From Styela clava (lineage: Eukaryota > Chordata > Ascidiacea > Stolidobranchia > Styelidae), in assembly GCF_964204865.1 (NCBI RefSeq), contig NC_135250.1, positions 20,575,395-20,639,394 of the forward strand: a DNA stretch of 64,000 nt. Reading direction: 5' to 3'. The position numbers and the translations under genes were made by a program. Shown here one piece after another: positions 11,200-22,211 of this stretch (positions are counted from its first letter, which is position 1; each line of letters opens with the position of its first letter). The notes beneath the pieces were generated by a model. It made no database searches. It saw nothing but the letters and a program-made list of their open reading frames with translations, and was not told the origin of the DNA.

Positions 11200-14100
11200 T
11201 TATTTATTCAAATAGTTCATTGGCCTCCCCTCAGTTTCCCACTGGAACTCCCAAACTCCATCAAATTCATGTTCTGTAACGTAGAAGGTTCGACTACCAG
11301 GTTTGAATTGCAAATTACTGGGTTTTGAAAATGGACATTTGATTCTGGCTTCTAAAACTCCAGTTGCTGAAAAAACTTCAATGTGACTGCTTCCATGATG
11401 TGTTACCAGCAGTCGTCCACGATTATCAAATTCCATCCGGTCCGCCAATTTTCATAGGATTATTGTATACAGCTGAAAAATGATGCTGGCAATAAATTGA
11501 AATTAATGAGGACAATGTATAATGAAAATGTTTTTGAAAAACCATTCCTTGGCATTTGCAGTGAGACAAACTCGCGCATACTTTTTTTTGTTTAATACTA
11601 TTTGCTCTATTCGTTTGCGGGAGCTTTTATTGCTTGTTCGGAATTAACCTAGTGTGCACAAAGCGATCAAAATCATCATTGCGTTACCAGCAACAACGGT
11701 TCGGGCAGACGATCTTTTCATGCATGAAACGGGCCACGAAACTGTTGCGTTCAACAAGGACTTCGAGCCTTTCAGGTTTGTGTGTTATTCATTGCGATCG
11801 TGAAAGAATCAACGACGGAAGGAACAATCGTACAGTATAGTTACTAGCTTATCTGGTGGGAAGCGAAGAATGAACTTATATAGATGATGCCGCCACTTTC
11901 AGTCCGATTAATATTATATTCATGTATTTTATTTTTTGAATACACATTTGAATTAGATTTATATTAAGCACGGTGGAGGTTTATAGTTGTTAAATTTGCT
12001 GGATGACGATATCGCTGCTAGTTTAAATACCCACCTAGCGGATAAAGCAGCGTGAAACTTAACTGTTTCGGCATTGCAGATTACACGTTTAGAGTTCAAA
12101 TCAAATACCCCCCTCACCGAGGGTGAAAATACATTGGGTAGGCAATGACGAACCGCAATGATTACAATCTATTCAAGTAAATAGTATAGCTTCTTTCGTA
12201 TAGTCAGATATCAGTGACTCTTCCACCTGGCCTTGGTCGGAACAAGTTGCCCCCGTACCTCGCTCAAAAAGGTTCAGCTGGCAACGTCATTGAACGATAC
12301 ATACATATTACCTTTTGGCAAAGTAGCCCAAACTCGTCTATTGGCCAGTTCTCCTTTTGATACGATGTCAAATGCTATAATGCGCCTCTTCATTGTTTCG
12401 GCCACCAATAGTAAATCATCCTTTATAGCAATTCCGTTCACAAATTGGAATGATTCATTCATCGCTTTTGGAGTCGAGTGACCTTGTTCAAGGAAATATA
12501 AATTTCCGCCAATTATCTGTTGTAGTAAAAAGTTAATTGCAAAAGTTCAATTTTGAAAGCGAATACATTTATAAAAATACAACTAATTTTGTAAATCATC
12601 TTTCATAATTTTTTGCTAGTGGTTTGCATGCATAGTGCAAGAGTGAGTTTAACAAAGTTGCTACATACATTTGGCAATGTACACGCAATCGCTTTTCTTG
12701 TTGTGGATGAATTATGTTGGCCTGGGAACGTCTGACTTTAGTCAGAAGAAACGTCACAGAAATTTATTTGTGTTAGTACGAGCAAGTCTCTTGATTCACT
12801 TGAAATAGTTATTACTTATCGATCTTAAGATCGGTAATTATATTGATAGGTATTTGTCTGTATGTATGTCTGTATGTATGTGTGTATGTCTGTCTGTTAG
12901 ATGCATGCGATATCTCACGAAGGCGTGGTTGAATCTGCTCCAAATTTTGCATGTGCATTCATCATATCTCGGACCGGAAGCCTATTGATTTTGGATGAAT
13001 TATGTCGTATAATTAGCGAGTTATTAATTAATTAGTGATTAAGAGATATGGATTTTCACAAATCGAGAGATTTTCGAGACACGCTGAATGTGTGTGTGCG
13101 TATCAGATGCGCAAGTTTTCACGCTAGTGAGTCAGAGCGAAGGATACACACCGCTAGATCGTATCTCGTGATTAATCTTTGAGCCTTGTCTATATCTCTC
13201 TTGTAACTTTGACGTCGTCGCGATGCGCAAGTTTCCTTCGAGAAATTTTCCACACTATTGAGTTAGAGCGAAGGATACACGCCGCGAGATCGTATCTCGT
13301 TACTTATAATTACTCCTTAAAGTTTAAGCAATGTCCATATCCCTAAATCAGGTTCGGGGTTGCAGAATTCCTCACCAAAATATCGCTAGGCTGTGTTTGA
13401 ATAGCCGTCGCAACCTGGGTTAGCGCCGTTGTATTTAACACAAACTATAGGATTGGTAAATACAGAAATAGGCTATTGGCTGGAAACTAATCGAAACAAT
13501 CCAGTTCGGATTTGCAGAATTCTTCATAAAAGTATTTCGACGACATGGGGAGTTGGCTATTGTTTCCTACATTTCTGATATTGGCTGAAAACTAATCAAA
13601 ACAATCCAGTTCGGGTTTGCAGAATTTTTCGAATCGAAACCGCAGTTTCTGTTTTGGGGGATCCCCTAACTTTCGATCGATAAGTCTTCGGTCTCTGACC
13701 GATATTCTCGTCTTCATATTGCTACATCCTCCTTGCATTACGGATCCACCAGAGCAAAAGCATGTACGAAGGATAAATATGCGCAAAATCCGGAATCGCT
13801 TTTCTTGTTATATAGTTTGACAATGTTGTCTGACGAAGACGTTTGAGAAGTTGTATAAATGTGTAACAAGAGTGTTTAGTCATTTTAGTAAACTTAAGTT
13901 AAACGTATTTACCGTAAATGTCGGTGCTTCTTCCCCTTGTGCTGGAGCTACCTCCGAACCGGGTGCCGTGATCCATAAATTACCATTTTTATCGAAAACA
14001 AGATCGCTACAGCCATGAAGAAGGTTTCCATCATCGTCCTTGTTGCTCACCTACAATGCAAAAGATTGTGCAAGGCTGTGGATGGATGTCCTATGACATA

Positions 14101-16000
14101 AAAAATCATTCAGGAATTTGGGGTAAGTTTAGAAATTTGAATAGTGCATGTCAAGTGTCAATTAATATGGAGTTGTGTGTGCCACACAATATACATATAC
14201 TGCCATTTGAGTGATGTACATACAAAATTCAATCTCATGTGCCTATACAGCTAATTTAGTATAATATATATATAATATATATATATCAATTTAAGTAATG
14301 TACATACACAGCTAATGTTCTATGCATATACATAGTCAACTCAATATACATATATAGCCATTAAAGTGATTTACATATAAAAATCAATGTCATATGCATA
14401 TACATGCAATATAATATACATATACAGCCATACAAATAATTTTCATACAAAATCAATGTAATATGCTTCCATAGACAACTCAAAATACATACAGAGCCAT
14501 TTCAGTGATGTACATACAAAATCCGGACCTCCAACTGAACTCAGGTTGTGTACCAGGTTAGGGTTCAGGTTGTGCGACATCTTGGTGCGCATACTTCAGG
14601 AGTACCCAAAATCCAATGTCATATGCATTTACATACAAAAGTCGTATGCGTATACAGCTAACTCAACACATATACGGCCATTTAATGATGCAAATATAAA
14701 ATTCAATGTCATAAACATGTAGTCACCTCAACATATATTTAGTCATTCAAGTATTGTACACACACAGCCAATGTCAAGTTATTATATAAAAGATTCAATA
14801 TATAGATATATACAGCGATTTAAGTGATGTTCTTATAAAATCTAATATCATATTCATATGACATTGAATTTTGCTCTTGAACAGTGCTGTTATTTTGATG
14901 TAAATCGTCGCAACCACGAGTTTTTTTGGATACAAATAATATGGCATGACATTTTAAACGTTCGTTTTGGTCATTGCTTGAAAATTTTGCGCATCTTAAT
15001 TTTTTTTTTGCTGAGAGGGTCGGCTTTTTCAACCGGTGTCGTGCGTATTCGTGCCGACTGCTTCACATGCAGTTTCCAATGCGCTGAATCTGTATTTTTG
15101 AATCCCGCTTTCGAAAATCCCGGCTGTATCCCCGTACTCGTATACAACCAAAAAGATAACAGTTCTAATCTGTGATTACATTCTGTGTATACATATAAGA
15201 CTAAGACGGTGATGAAAAATTTTATAAAATGCGACACGAAAAAAAGAGAGTAATTGCAATACCAGTTGACAATCGTTACTTCCAGGTGAATACTTGAGAA
15301 GTCCTAGTCTAAAATCCGCAATCCAAATGTTGTCGAATTTATCTGATTGGCATCTTGCAGGTCTTCCACCAAATCCGTTTACTAAAGCAGTGCACATGTC
15401 AGTTTTTTCGCCAGTTTACAAGTTTATTTTATGTAGTTTTTCTGCCCATTCATTCCGAAACTGAGATTCGTCTACACTTCTATAACGCAAAGATAAGTTT
15501 AGCATTTTACACGCATTCTAGATCAGCGCCTATTGCAATTAACGGACTCGAAGTGTTTGATTTCAAATTGTCAGTACTAAAAGATACAAAAAGTCGCTAA
15601 ACGCAATTTTTGTGGGGCCCGATGTTTCACCAAAATTTGCAATTCTCGTGCCCATTGCACCTGGTATTTGGAAGTACTTGGTTGGAAGTTTTAATTTCAC
15701 TACTAAAGTCGCCATTGCTAGTCTGTTTTATGACATAAACTTTAGCGTTAAATAATATCCTTTGCTAGTATTGCTCAGTTAGCATTGGTGTGAAACAGCG
15801 TAAAAATTACCCTTTGTATCAAAAACTGGACCTTCCGATGCTGGCAACCCATCACAAACTTTTCGAAATACTGGTTCAATAATTCTTACACTGGGTTGTT
15901 GTTGAGCGTCCGAGTTTAGTTCACGTTCATTGCTGATGATTTTTCCACCAATTCCAAAACTCACAAAAAGTGTTTTGAGAATAGCAGAAAGAACCGACAT
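11200..16000 (-). CDS. DFPase-like SMP-30/gluconolactonase-family hydrolase, apparently frameshifted
   Basis: Readable exons on the minus strand are 16000 to about 15797, 15381-15263, 14050-13913, 12516-12312 and 11472-11200. Phases agree from the second listed exon onward. The product begins MSVLSAILKTLFVSFGIGG, a signal peptide or anchor. It then shows the six-bladed-propeller landmarks of squid DFPase: SEGPVFD, VNGFGG.P, GNLWITAPG.EVAPA, FVNGIAI, GGPDG, SSHIEVF, CPFSKPSNL and YVTEHE. Calcium-ligand positions Glu21, Asn175 and Asp229 of DFPase are kept, as is His287; the Asn120 position is Ser (GCSD). In the last exon GGPDG and MEFDNRG lie in different frames, as if one copy of a tandem ATGGA were lost, and no AG acceptor could restore the frame. 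The short exon between 15797 and 15381 could not be placed; VKLKLPTKYFQIP near 15675-15710 is a candidate. It may be a recent pseudogene, a null allele or a sequence error. The gene lies convergent to the GST. Confidence 0.75.
11655..11865 (+). pseudogene. Decayed hAT transposase C-terminal (dimerisation) fragment
   Basis: The frame reading FSCMKRATKLLRSTRTSSLS followed by GLCVIHCDRERIND parallels the minus-strand fragment at 37166-37417 (FSCMKRVKTWLRSSMTSNRL, DLCVLHC). That is the hAT dimerisation region of the ZMYM1-like type. It lacks the upstream catalytic part and sits in the last intron of the DFPase-like gene. Confidence 0.6.
12850..13640 (+). repeat. Repeat cluster in a DFPase-gene intron
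   Basis: It starts with a (TGTA/TGTC)n tract at about 12856-12898. Two copies of a 'gagcgaaggatacac..agatcgtatctcgt' unit follow (about 13135-13172 and 13266-13304), then two of 'ggctgaaaactaatcaaaac' with 'ccagttcgg.tttgcagaatt' (about 13477-13530 and 13572-13625). It resembles a mosaic dispersed repeat with no coding content. Confidence 0.6.
14190..14860 (+). repeat. Degenerate AT-rich minisatellite
   Basis: Repeated 'atacatatacagccat', 'aagtgatgtacatac', 'aaaatcaatgtcatatgc' and 'atatacat' blocks recur at a period of very roughly 70-110 bp in the intron between two DFPase-gene exons. Around 14545-14605 it is interrupted by one copy of the dispersed 'gtaccaggttagggttcagg' repeat. Confidence 0.65.
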
Positions 16001-16009
16001 TCTGTTCAA

Positions 16010-17361
16010 GATATTTTTGATTGCCCTAAATTAATATGATTTCAAACATATCAATTTAATTTCGCAAATATGCATATCCTGCAAAATGGTATAAGAAATC
16101 AATGAAATTAAAAGTTTAGCAATATCAAAGCTAATAAAGGAGAAAATGAACTCCATTTCAGTGCATTATGGGTATTTATTCTCGAATATTTTGGACAAAT
16201 TTTTTACAGTTGACCGTTTAAATTATAGATATAGATGGATAGTTTATTTTGAAAACTATTTAATACACTTAAATTAATAATGAGGAATTCTGGAGAGCGA
16301 GTGAAACCGCTGCAGAAGTGTGAAACATGAAAAATATCAGGTGCCCGCTCACTAGCACGCACTTATGAAAAAATCACAAAAACAAACACCCTTTTAAACG
16401 AAGTTTACGCACTTATGAAAAAATCACAAAAACAAACACCCTTTTAAACGAAGTTTGGACCAGAAACAAATACACAAAAATACGCCAATGTATTGAGGTT
16501 ATTGTAGGCTATTTTTAAAAACAACACTTTAGCTAATAATGGTCGATTCAATCTATTAGAAAGACAAACATAGCTTTTGGTATGCAATGTCATGAAGCCA
16601 TGAAACACTACATTGATTGGGCATTGCTGAAAGTGGTTTAACATACATATACAAACTCAAACCAAAACTATGCTGGTATATTCTGTGCACGGAAACTAAT
16701 AATGAAAAAATTTATCAGGAAAACCCCAAATCACGCATGAACGGGTTTGCAATTTATGAGACCGATATTCTTAAAACAGTATGCACATAATGCACGAAAT
16801 AAAAACAATAATACGCCATTAAGTTGATGTTTAAAAACGAACGTCAATCATTGGCATGTTCTAACAAATCGTATATATTACATTACAACCTATTTATGCA
16901 TATATAGTATTAAAACTATAGTTTTAATTCTCATTTATCATTTAATTTGAATTTGTAGTAATAGTATTTGCATTATCTTCTGACAGTTCAATGCTCTTTT
17001 TCATATTCCTGATTCATTATTTTTTGATTCTGTCATGTTGCCTTAAAGTCATTTCCATCTTACGTCGTCTGACTGTAGGCTTCTCGTTGGTATTATTTCT
17101 GTCCTAGTTCATTGTTATAATTTGAGTCCTTCTGTATCGCCTAAAACGGGACCAGGCCTGACGACTGCCAACACGACTTTCCTGCATCAACAATTAAACT
17201 TCGTGTGTGAATAGAACTGAAGTAGACCGGGTACTAGTACCGTAATACTGTTACCACGCCTTACTAGAAAATTCTAACGCATATCCTTCTCTCTATACTC
17301 TCTACATTATCAACACAACGGGATTTCTTTCAGAACAGCAAACCGTTAAGATATTTTAACG
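16010..17361. other. Upstream of the DFPase-like gene; only a short tandem repeat seen
   Basis: No convincing gene on either strand. It holds the promoter side of the minus-strand DFPase-like gene and the exact 50-bp tandem duplication listed separately. The rest is AT-rich and featureless by eye. Confidence 0.5.
16357..16456 (+). repeat. Exact tandem duplication, 2 x 50 bp
   Basis: Units 16357-16406 and 16407-16456 both start 'acgcacttatgaaaaaatca' and end 'cttttaaacgaagttt', with no difference that I can find. The identity implies a recent event. Confidence 0.9.
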
Positions 17362-18989
17362 CAGTGGTTCCCAATCTCTTTTGTTAAATTTCCCCTTTCT
17401 ATCTGTAACCCTATGCTCTCACAAAACCCGTACTTCATTTGATCATTTTTAATGGATTCTTAGCTAATGTTATGCACAAGTCGCACTCCCGTCGCTTTTG
17501 TACAGTAAAAGCAGTTCATGAGTGTGGAACTAAAGATTTTTAGTAATTCTCCAGCAAATACAAAGCAAAATTCCTCCCTTTATTGCGTTTTCATAAAAAA
17601 CTCATTTTATATATATACAACAAACTTGATTTCATACTTGTGTCAATCCGCATAGGGACAAACTGTAATTAAGTCTTGTATACGCCACAGTAAAACATGC
17701 CATACCAGTTTCCAATGACGTTTCATTCTGTTGAGTTGCATTCTGATAAACATGAGTATCAAACGGTTATTTAACAAAAACGCCACGGGCATAATAAAAC
17801 TTCATAAAATATTACTGTCCACGCTGTAAATATCTAGAAGGTCATTGCAAATAGCTTAACTTGTGGTTTTGATTACGCCGTGGTGAAACATGTCATACCA
17901 GATCCCAGCGTCATTAATCATTCAGTCATATTCTTATGAACGCAAGGACAAACAATAATTAATCTAATAACGTCACAGTAATAATAAGATTTTAAAATAT
18001 GGTAATAGTTTCGGCGCAAATATTCGTGGTGGCAATTGCAAGCAGCTAAATTTGTTGTTCTAATTGTATTGCAACTTGCAAGGGGTATGCAATGCGCTGC
18101 CTTTGATCTTACGCGCTACAAAACATACCAAGCCAGGCATTGAAACATTTATCAGGTATTTGGCAATGTTGGTCTTTCTCAGGGACAGACGTCGCCCAAT
18201 GGCACAATGTTTTAATGAGGTGAATCAACAATAAATGAATCTACTAGGGCTTGGGTAGAAAAATAATAGTCCTCAGCATATATACATGGTGTCCGAATAA
18301 AATGGTTCCATTACATTTGAACCCACGTACATTTGAACCCATGACAATTGCACCTGTATGCTATTGCACCTATGGAATTTTTTTTGTTTCACGGATAGTT
18401 AAACCCATACTAACCCTAACCCATGAGTTTTAGCACCCGCATATAGATTGAACCCGTGGATATACGCATGGGTTCAAATGTACATGGGTTGAAATGTACG
18501 GTCACCGAATAAAATATATACGCATGTATTGTATTCATGTATACACATTAAATATAACTTTAAACATGGTGTTTATTTCAAACTCACGCTCATCTTGATC
18601 AGGACACTACTGACAACGCAAAGCAATAGAACCGCACACATTATGAAACAATTAATTCCCTCGGTATTTGGCTGATTCCCACTACTGCGTAGTGCAGCTA
18701 TTGAAATATTGCTCCAGATTTGCACAAATTATATGTGCGAACAAAGTTTCTCCTCTTTATTACTGATCAAAAACGATAAACGATCCTGCATACAAAATGT
18801 TGACGGCGAACTTCGAGTTGCTCTTTCACGTATTGATCCTAATATAGATAGAGCGATTGTGCTCATTAAAACAACCACAAATCTCTCATTGAAATATGAA
18901 CATTTTGTTTTTTTCGTTTGTTCTGGTGTGCCGTCGAATTTGGCAAGTTTTACAGGTGTGCCGCAAGTTAAAAAGGTTGCGGAGCACTG
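17362..18989 (+). mobile_element. hAT element remnant with transposase C-terminus
   Basis: The left end reads CAGTGGTTCCCAATCTCTTT and the right end, reverse-complemented, CAGTGCTCCGCAACCTTTTT. At 18720-18870 the plus strand encodes YMCEQSFSSLLLIKNDKRS and VDGELRVALSRIDPNID, the hAT dimerisation region of SCAND3/ZBED5-like transposases. The catalytic part is gone. The flanking 8-mers do not match, so the ends are provisional. A telomere-motif repeat (18304-18510) is nested inside. Confidence 0.6.
18304..18510. repeat. Fold-back interspersed repeat with telomere-like core, copy 1
   Basis: The left part reads 'ttacatttgaacccacg' and the right part 'catgggttcaaatgtac', a long imperfect inverted pair. 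The core holds 'actaaccctaaccca', two telomere-type CCCTAA units. A closely related copy lies at 61090-61260 in a LIS1 intron. Confidence 0.75.
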
Positions 18990-19411
18990 AGCTGGAATCT
19001 ATGATGCGAAAACTCGAAAAATACTCCGCCGATGTTAATTTGCCTTTGTGACGTCAAAATGATCGTGTGGGATTTATTATGACGGAACAATTGCAACAAT
19101 GTACTTGTTGCATACATCTCCATTTTTATGCGATTCGGAATCCTTATGATAAATCTGAATTAACTGACAGGTGCGCAGCATTACATAAATAACTATTGTA
19201 TAAAAAAAAGACTCAAAACCGCCAAAAAGTGACTTACGCGAATTTCAATGAATGCTACGAGATTAATTTCCCAAATGACGAAGATGAACGACGCTGCAGC
19301 TCGAGAGTGAGTTAGGTGTGGGATATCGAATAACACGTTTGTGCCGCTGGCGTTTTAATCATTTTTGTGGATACTTTCGCAGCATTTTTTGTCACTTTGG
19401 ATGGTATAGGC
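18990..19411. other. No gene seen
   Basis: Short sequence between two hAT elements. I see no open frame, RNA structure or repeat that I recognise. Confidence 0.5.
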
Positions 19412-20326
19412 CAGGGGTGGACACAATTCTTTGGTATAAGAGCCGCATGCTGCAAGTCAGAACTTTAAAAGAGCCGCAGAATTTGTGATTTTCTTAATAT
19501 TATCAAAATACCATGAACAGAAAAGAAATCCACACAAAGAGTCTAATAACAATAAATAGATAAACAAGGCAGCTATGCTCAAATATATGCACAATTTGAG
19601 CTCATTTAATTTGTGTTCCCCTATAGCTGATTTACGAGGGTAGTCTCGTAAGAAGTTTCCATGATTCGTTTCATGGTGCCGTTTAACATTGCTGACTTTA
19701 TTCTGACCAATGACATTAAACAACATGATAGGCAACTCTGACGTCACTCCATAAGACTACATGCGAAAGATTGTATTTCATGATACGCTCCAATGCACAT
19801 ATTTCTCGTCGCCTTTCGCGACCGTTTTCCGCTTGCTTTTGCTAATCGGCGTCCTCTTTACATTTAGTACCTGCCTTTTTGCGCCTGTAACGTAAGAAAA
19901 TAATCTCTATATCTAAGAAGTTTTGCTCACTTGGAAAGCTGGAATGACATACAAGCTGTAAAGAGTAAAATGGACATCATAGATTTTTTTTTATCAGAGA
20001 AGATTACAAACGCGTTAGCGTAAAGATTTGTGTGGGACATTTTGCAGATAATAACAAAGTTCAAAGGTAGTAATTTTACTGTTTGCGCTTAAACATTGAA
20101 ATTTCATTTAAAGAGGGTGTCATACAAAACAGCAAAACTGTTTTTACTTCTCTTAACGGTGCTGTGATACAATTCCATAACACAAAGTTTGCACCTATCG
20201 AACTTGCTTTTGTAGGTGAATTTATTAGACATATTACATATTCAGTTAATCGTAGGTAACATTGCTGGTACATAATGCATCGTAGATAGGTTTGTTTAAA
20301 TTTAGGAATTTAGCTCATAGCCCACT

Positions 20327-20437
20327 AATTAATATTGTCTTCTATGCAGGAGGTTGCAGGGCTGAATTCAACTTGCAGCCTTACCGATCACCTGACGATG
20401 CTCATTTAGTTTGGCTCGAGCAAGTCTTCTTGAAATG
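20327..20437 (+). repeat. About 111-bp unit U, copy in transposon B (flipped relative to its arm)
   Basis: Near-identical to 3107-3217 and in the same window orientation. It is therefore inverted with respect to the rest of copy B. It is preceded by 'ttctatgcag' (a splice-acceptor-like end) and reads SPDDAHLVWLEQVFLKCL. Just beyond it (20441) the inverted arm begins. Confidence 0.75.
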
Positions 20438-21021
20438 CTTGTGTGGATGGAAACTACCTATATTTTTTGCCTTCCACCGATTTTAGACAAATTTATTCTG
20501 AGGGATTTCGCATATAATTCTCACTGATTGTTGGCTGTTTATAATTCCTATTGATTGTGAATTCTGATTATAACAATGAGTTGAAAATTTTTTTACCTAA
20601 TTTACTGGCACCTTTTTCTTGTCAATACTCCAAGCTGAGGTAATAAACATGACAATACATTTATGTCATCTGGAAGCAAAATATGCACACTAATTAATAG
20701 TTTGGCACATTGAGATAATACATCATGACAGAAAATACAAGTTAAAGATATGTATGACCAACACATGGTAATTAAAATTAAAAAAAATTAATAGGGGCTG
20801 TGGAGTATGGAAAGTTCAAGACAAAGAAAAGAGCAAATGTTCATAGCTCATGAACTCTCAATTTTGCCTCCATTGCTTTGTGAAGGCCAGTATATTTCGA
20901 GTGGCTGAATTGGTTTACCTTTATGATAGCAACGATTTTGTATTTAATATAGCGAGATTATTTCAATTTAATTGAAGTGATATAATTTCCCAAAGCAATG
21001 CTTGAATCGTCTAGAATAGAT

Positions 21022-22211
21022 CAGTGGTGTCAAACTCATGGGTTTTCGAGAGCCGCATTGCATTTTGAAAATTGTAAAAAGAGCCGCAAACAGTTTTTGA
21101 TAATGTATACTTAAAAGATATTTTTAAGATAGTTTTAGTTTGTGACATATATTGTGATGCAACTAAACAGTTGGATTAAGTTTTATTATTTTCTTCAATT
21201 TCAAATGCAATTACATATTAATATTTGCATTCCACTATTATTGCAACATTTGCAAGTTACAGTATTTATTATAAAAAATCGTAAAATTCTATGTACAACC
21301 ATCAAAATCATTTTTGAACAAGCTTTGAATAAGGAAAGAATAATACATACACTAAAAATAACTTAATCTAAATATATGAACCTAAAATTAACAAAAATAC
21401 TACAGTATAAACTCAATGTTTTAATAATTACATTTGTCCTGGCGTTTGGCATCTTTTTTGTGTCACCAGCATACTAAGGCCAGTCTGAAATGATTTTATA
21501 GTACCAACTCTAACTAACGAGGCCACATGATCATGGGTTTATCTGGATCTTTACGAATGTTTAATTAATTCCAGTAATGCAAAAAAGTTACTTTTATCAT
21601 TTCATGTATAGATCAGTAAAAAAACAAATGACAGATTTTTTCGACAAGACATTTCGCACTACATTGCGTGGCATAGGATTGCTTGAATTATTATTGATAT
21701 TGATTTTTAGTAACTAAGTCGTTGTATAATTATATTAATATACAAACACATGGAAATTTTCTGTTCGAAGTTGGTCTTCGAATTTGTCATATTGACTGCT
21801 GAGCTTATTGTGTTTTTTGATTGTATTGATGGAAATATGACAAATTAAACAATGTGCTTCAGAATTTTGTGAAGAGCAGAAATGTTACAACTCCCATTTT
21901 CTTCGAAAATGCCACCTTCTTCATGTACTTTGCGTTTAATTTAATTAGTCAAGTGTTTTATTCAAGTATTCTTTTGCTAGCTTGATGTGTATTCTTAATT
22001 GGGTCAAAATGTGGACAAAAAAAATCAATATTCCAAAACTACTTTCAGTAAATTGTTTTCTGTGTGAATAATCAATTTCACTTTAGAAGGTTTGAAAAAT
22101 CTATTACATTTAGATAAAAAAAAAAAAACTTCCAAAATACTATTACAATTATTGTTAAACGTTCGAGGGCCGCACTGGAAGTTCTCTGGGGCCGCGAGTT
22201 TGAGATCCCTG
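21022..22211. mobile_element. hAT-like non-autonomous element nested in copy B
   Basis: Inverted counterpart of 1345-2534, same length, with termini CAGTGGTGTCAAACTCATGG and GCGAGTTTGAGATCCCTG. The flanks retain 'gtctaga' on both sides, consistent with a degraded target duplication. Confidence 0.75.

Noticed and set aside
18709-18990. Hydrolase-like or novel host gene at the hAT C-terminal frame
   Set aside because: The sequence fits the hAT dimerisation domain and lies next to an hAT terminus.
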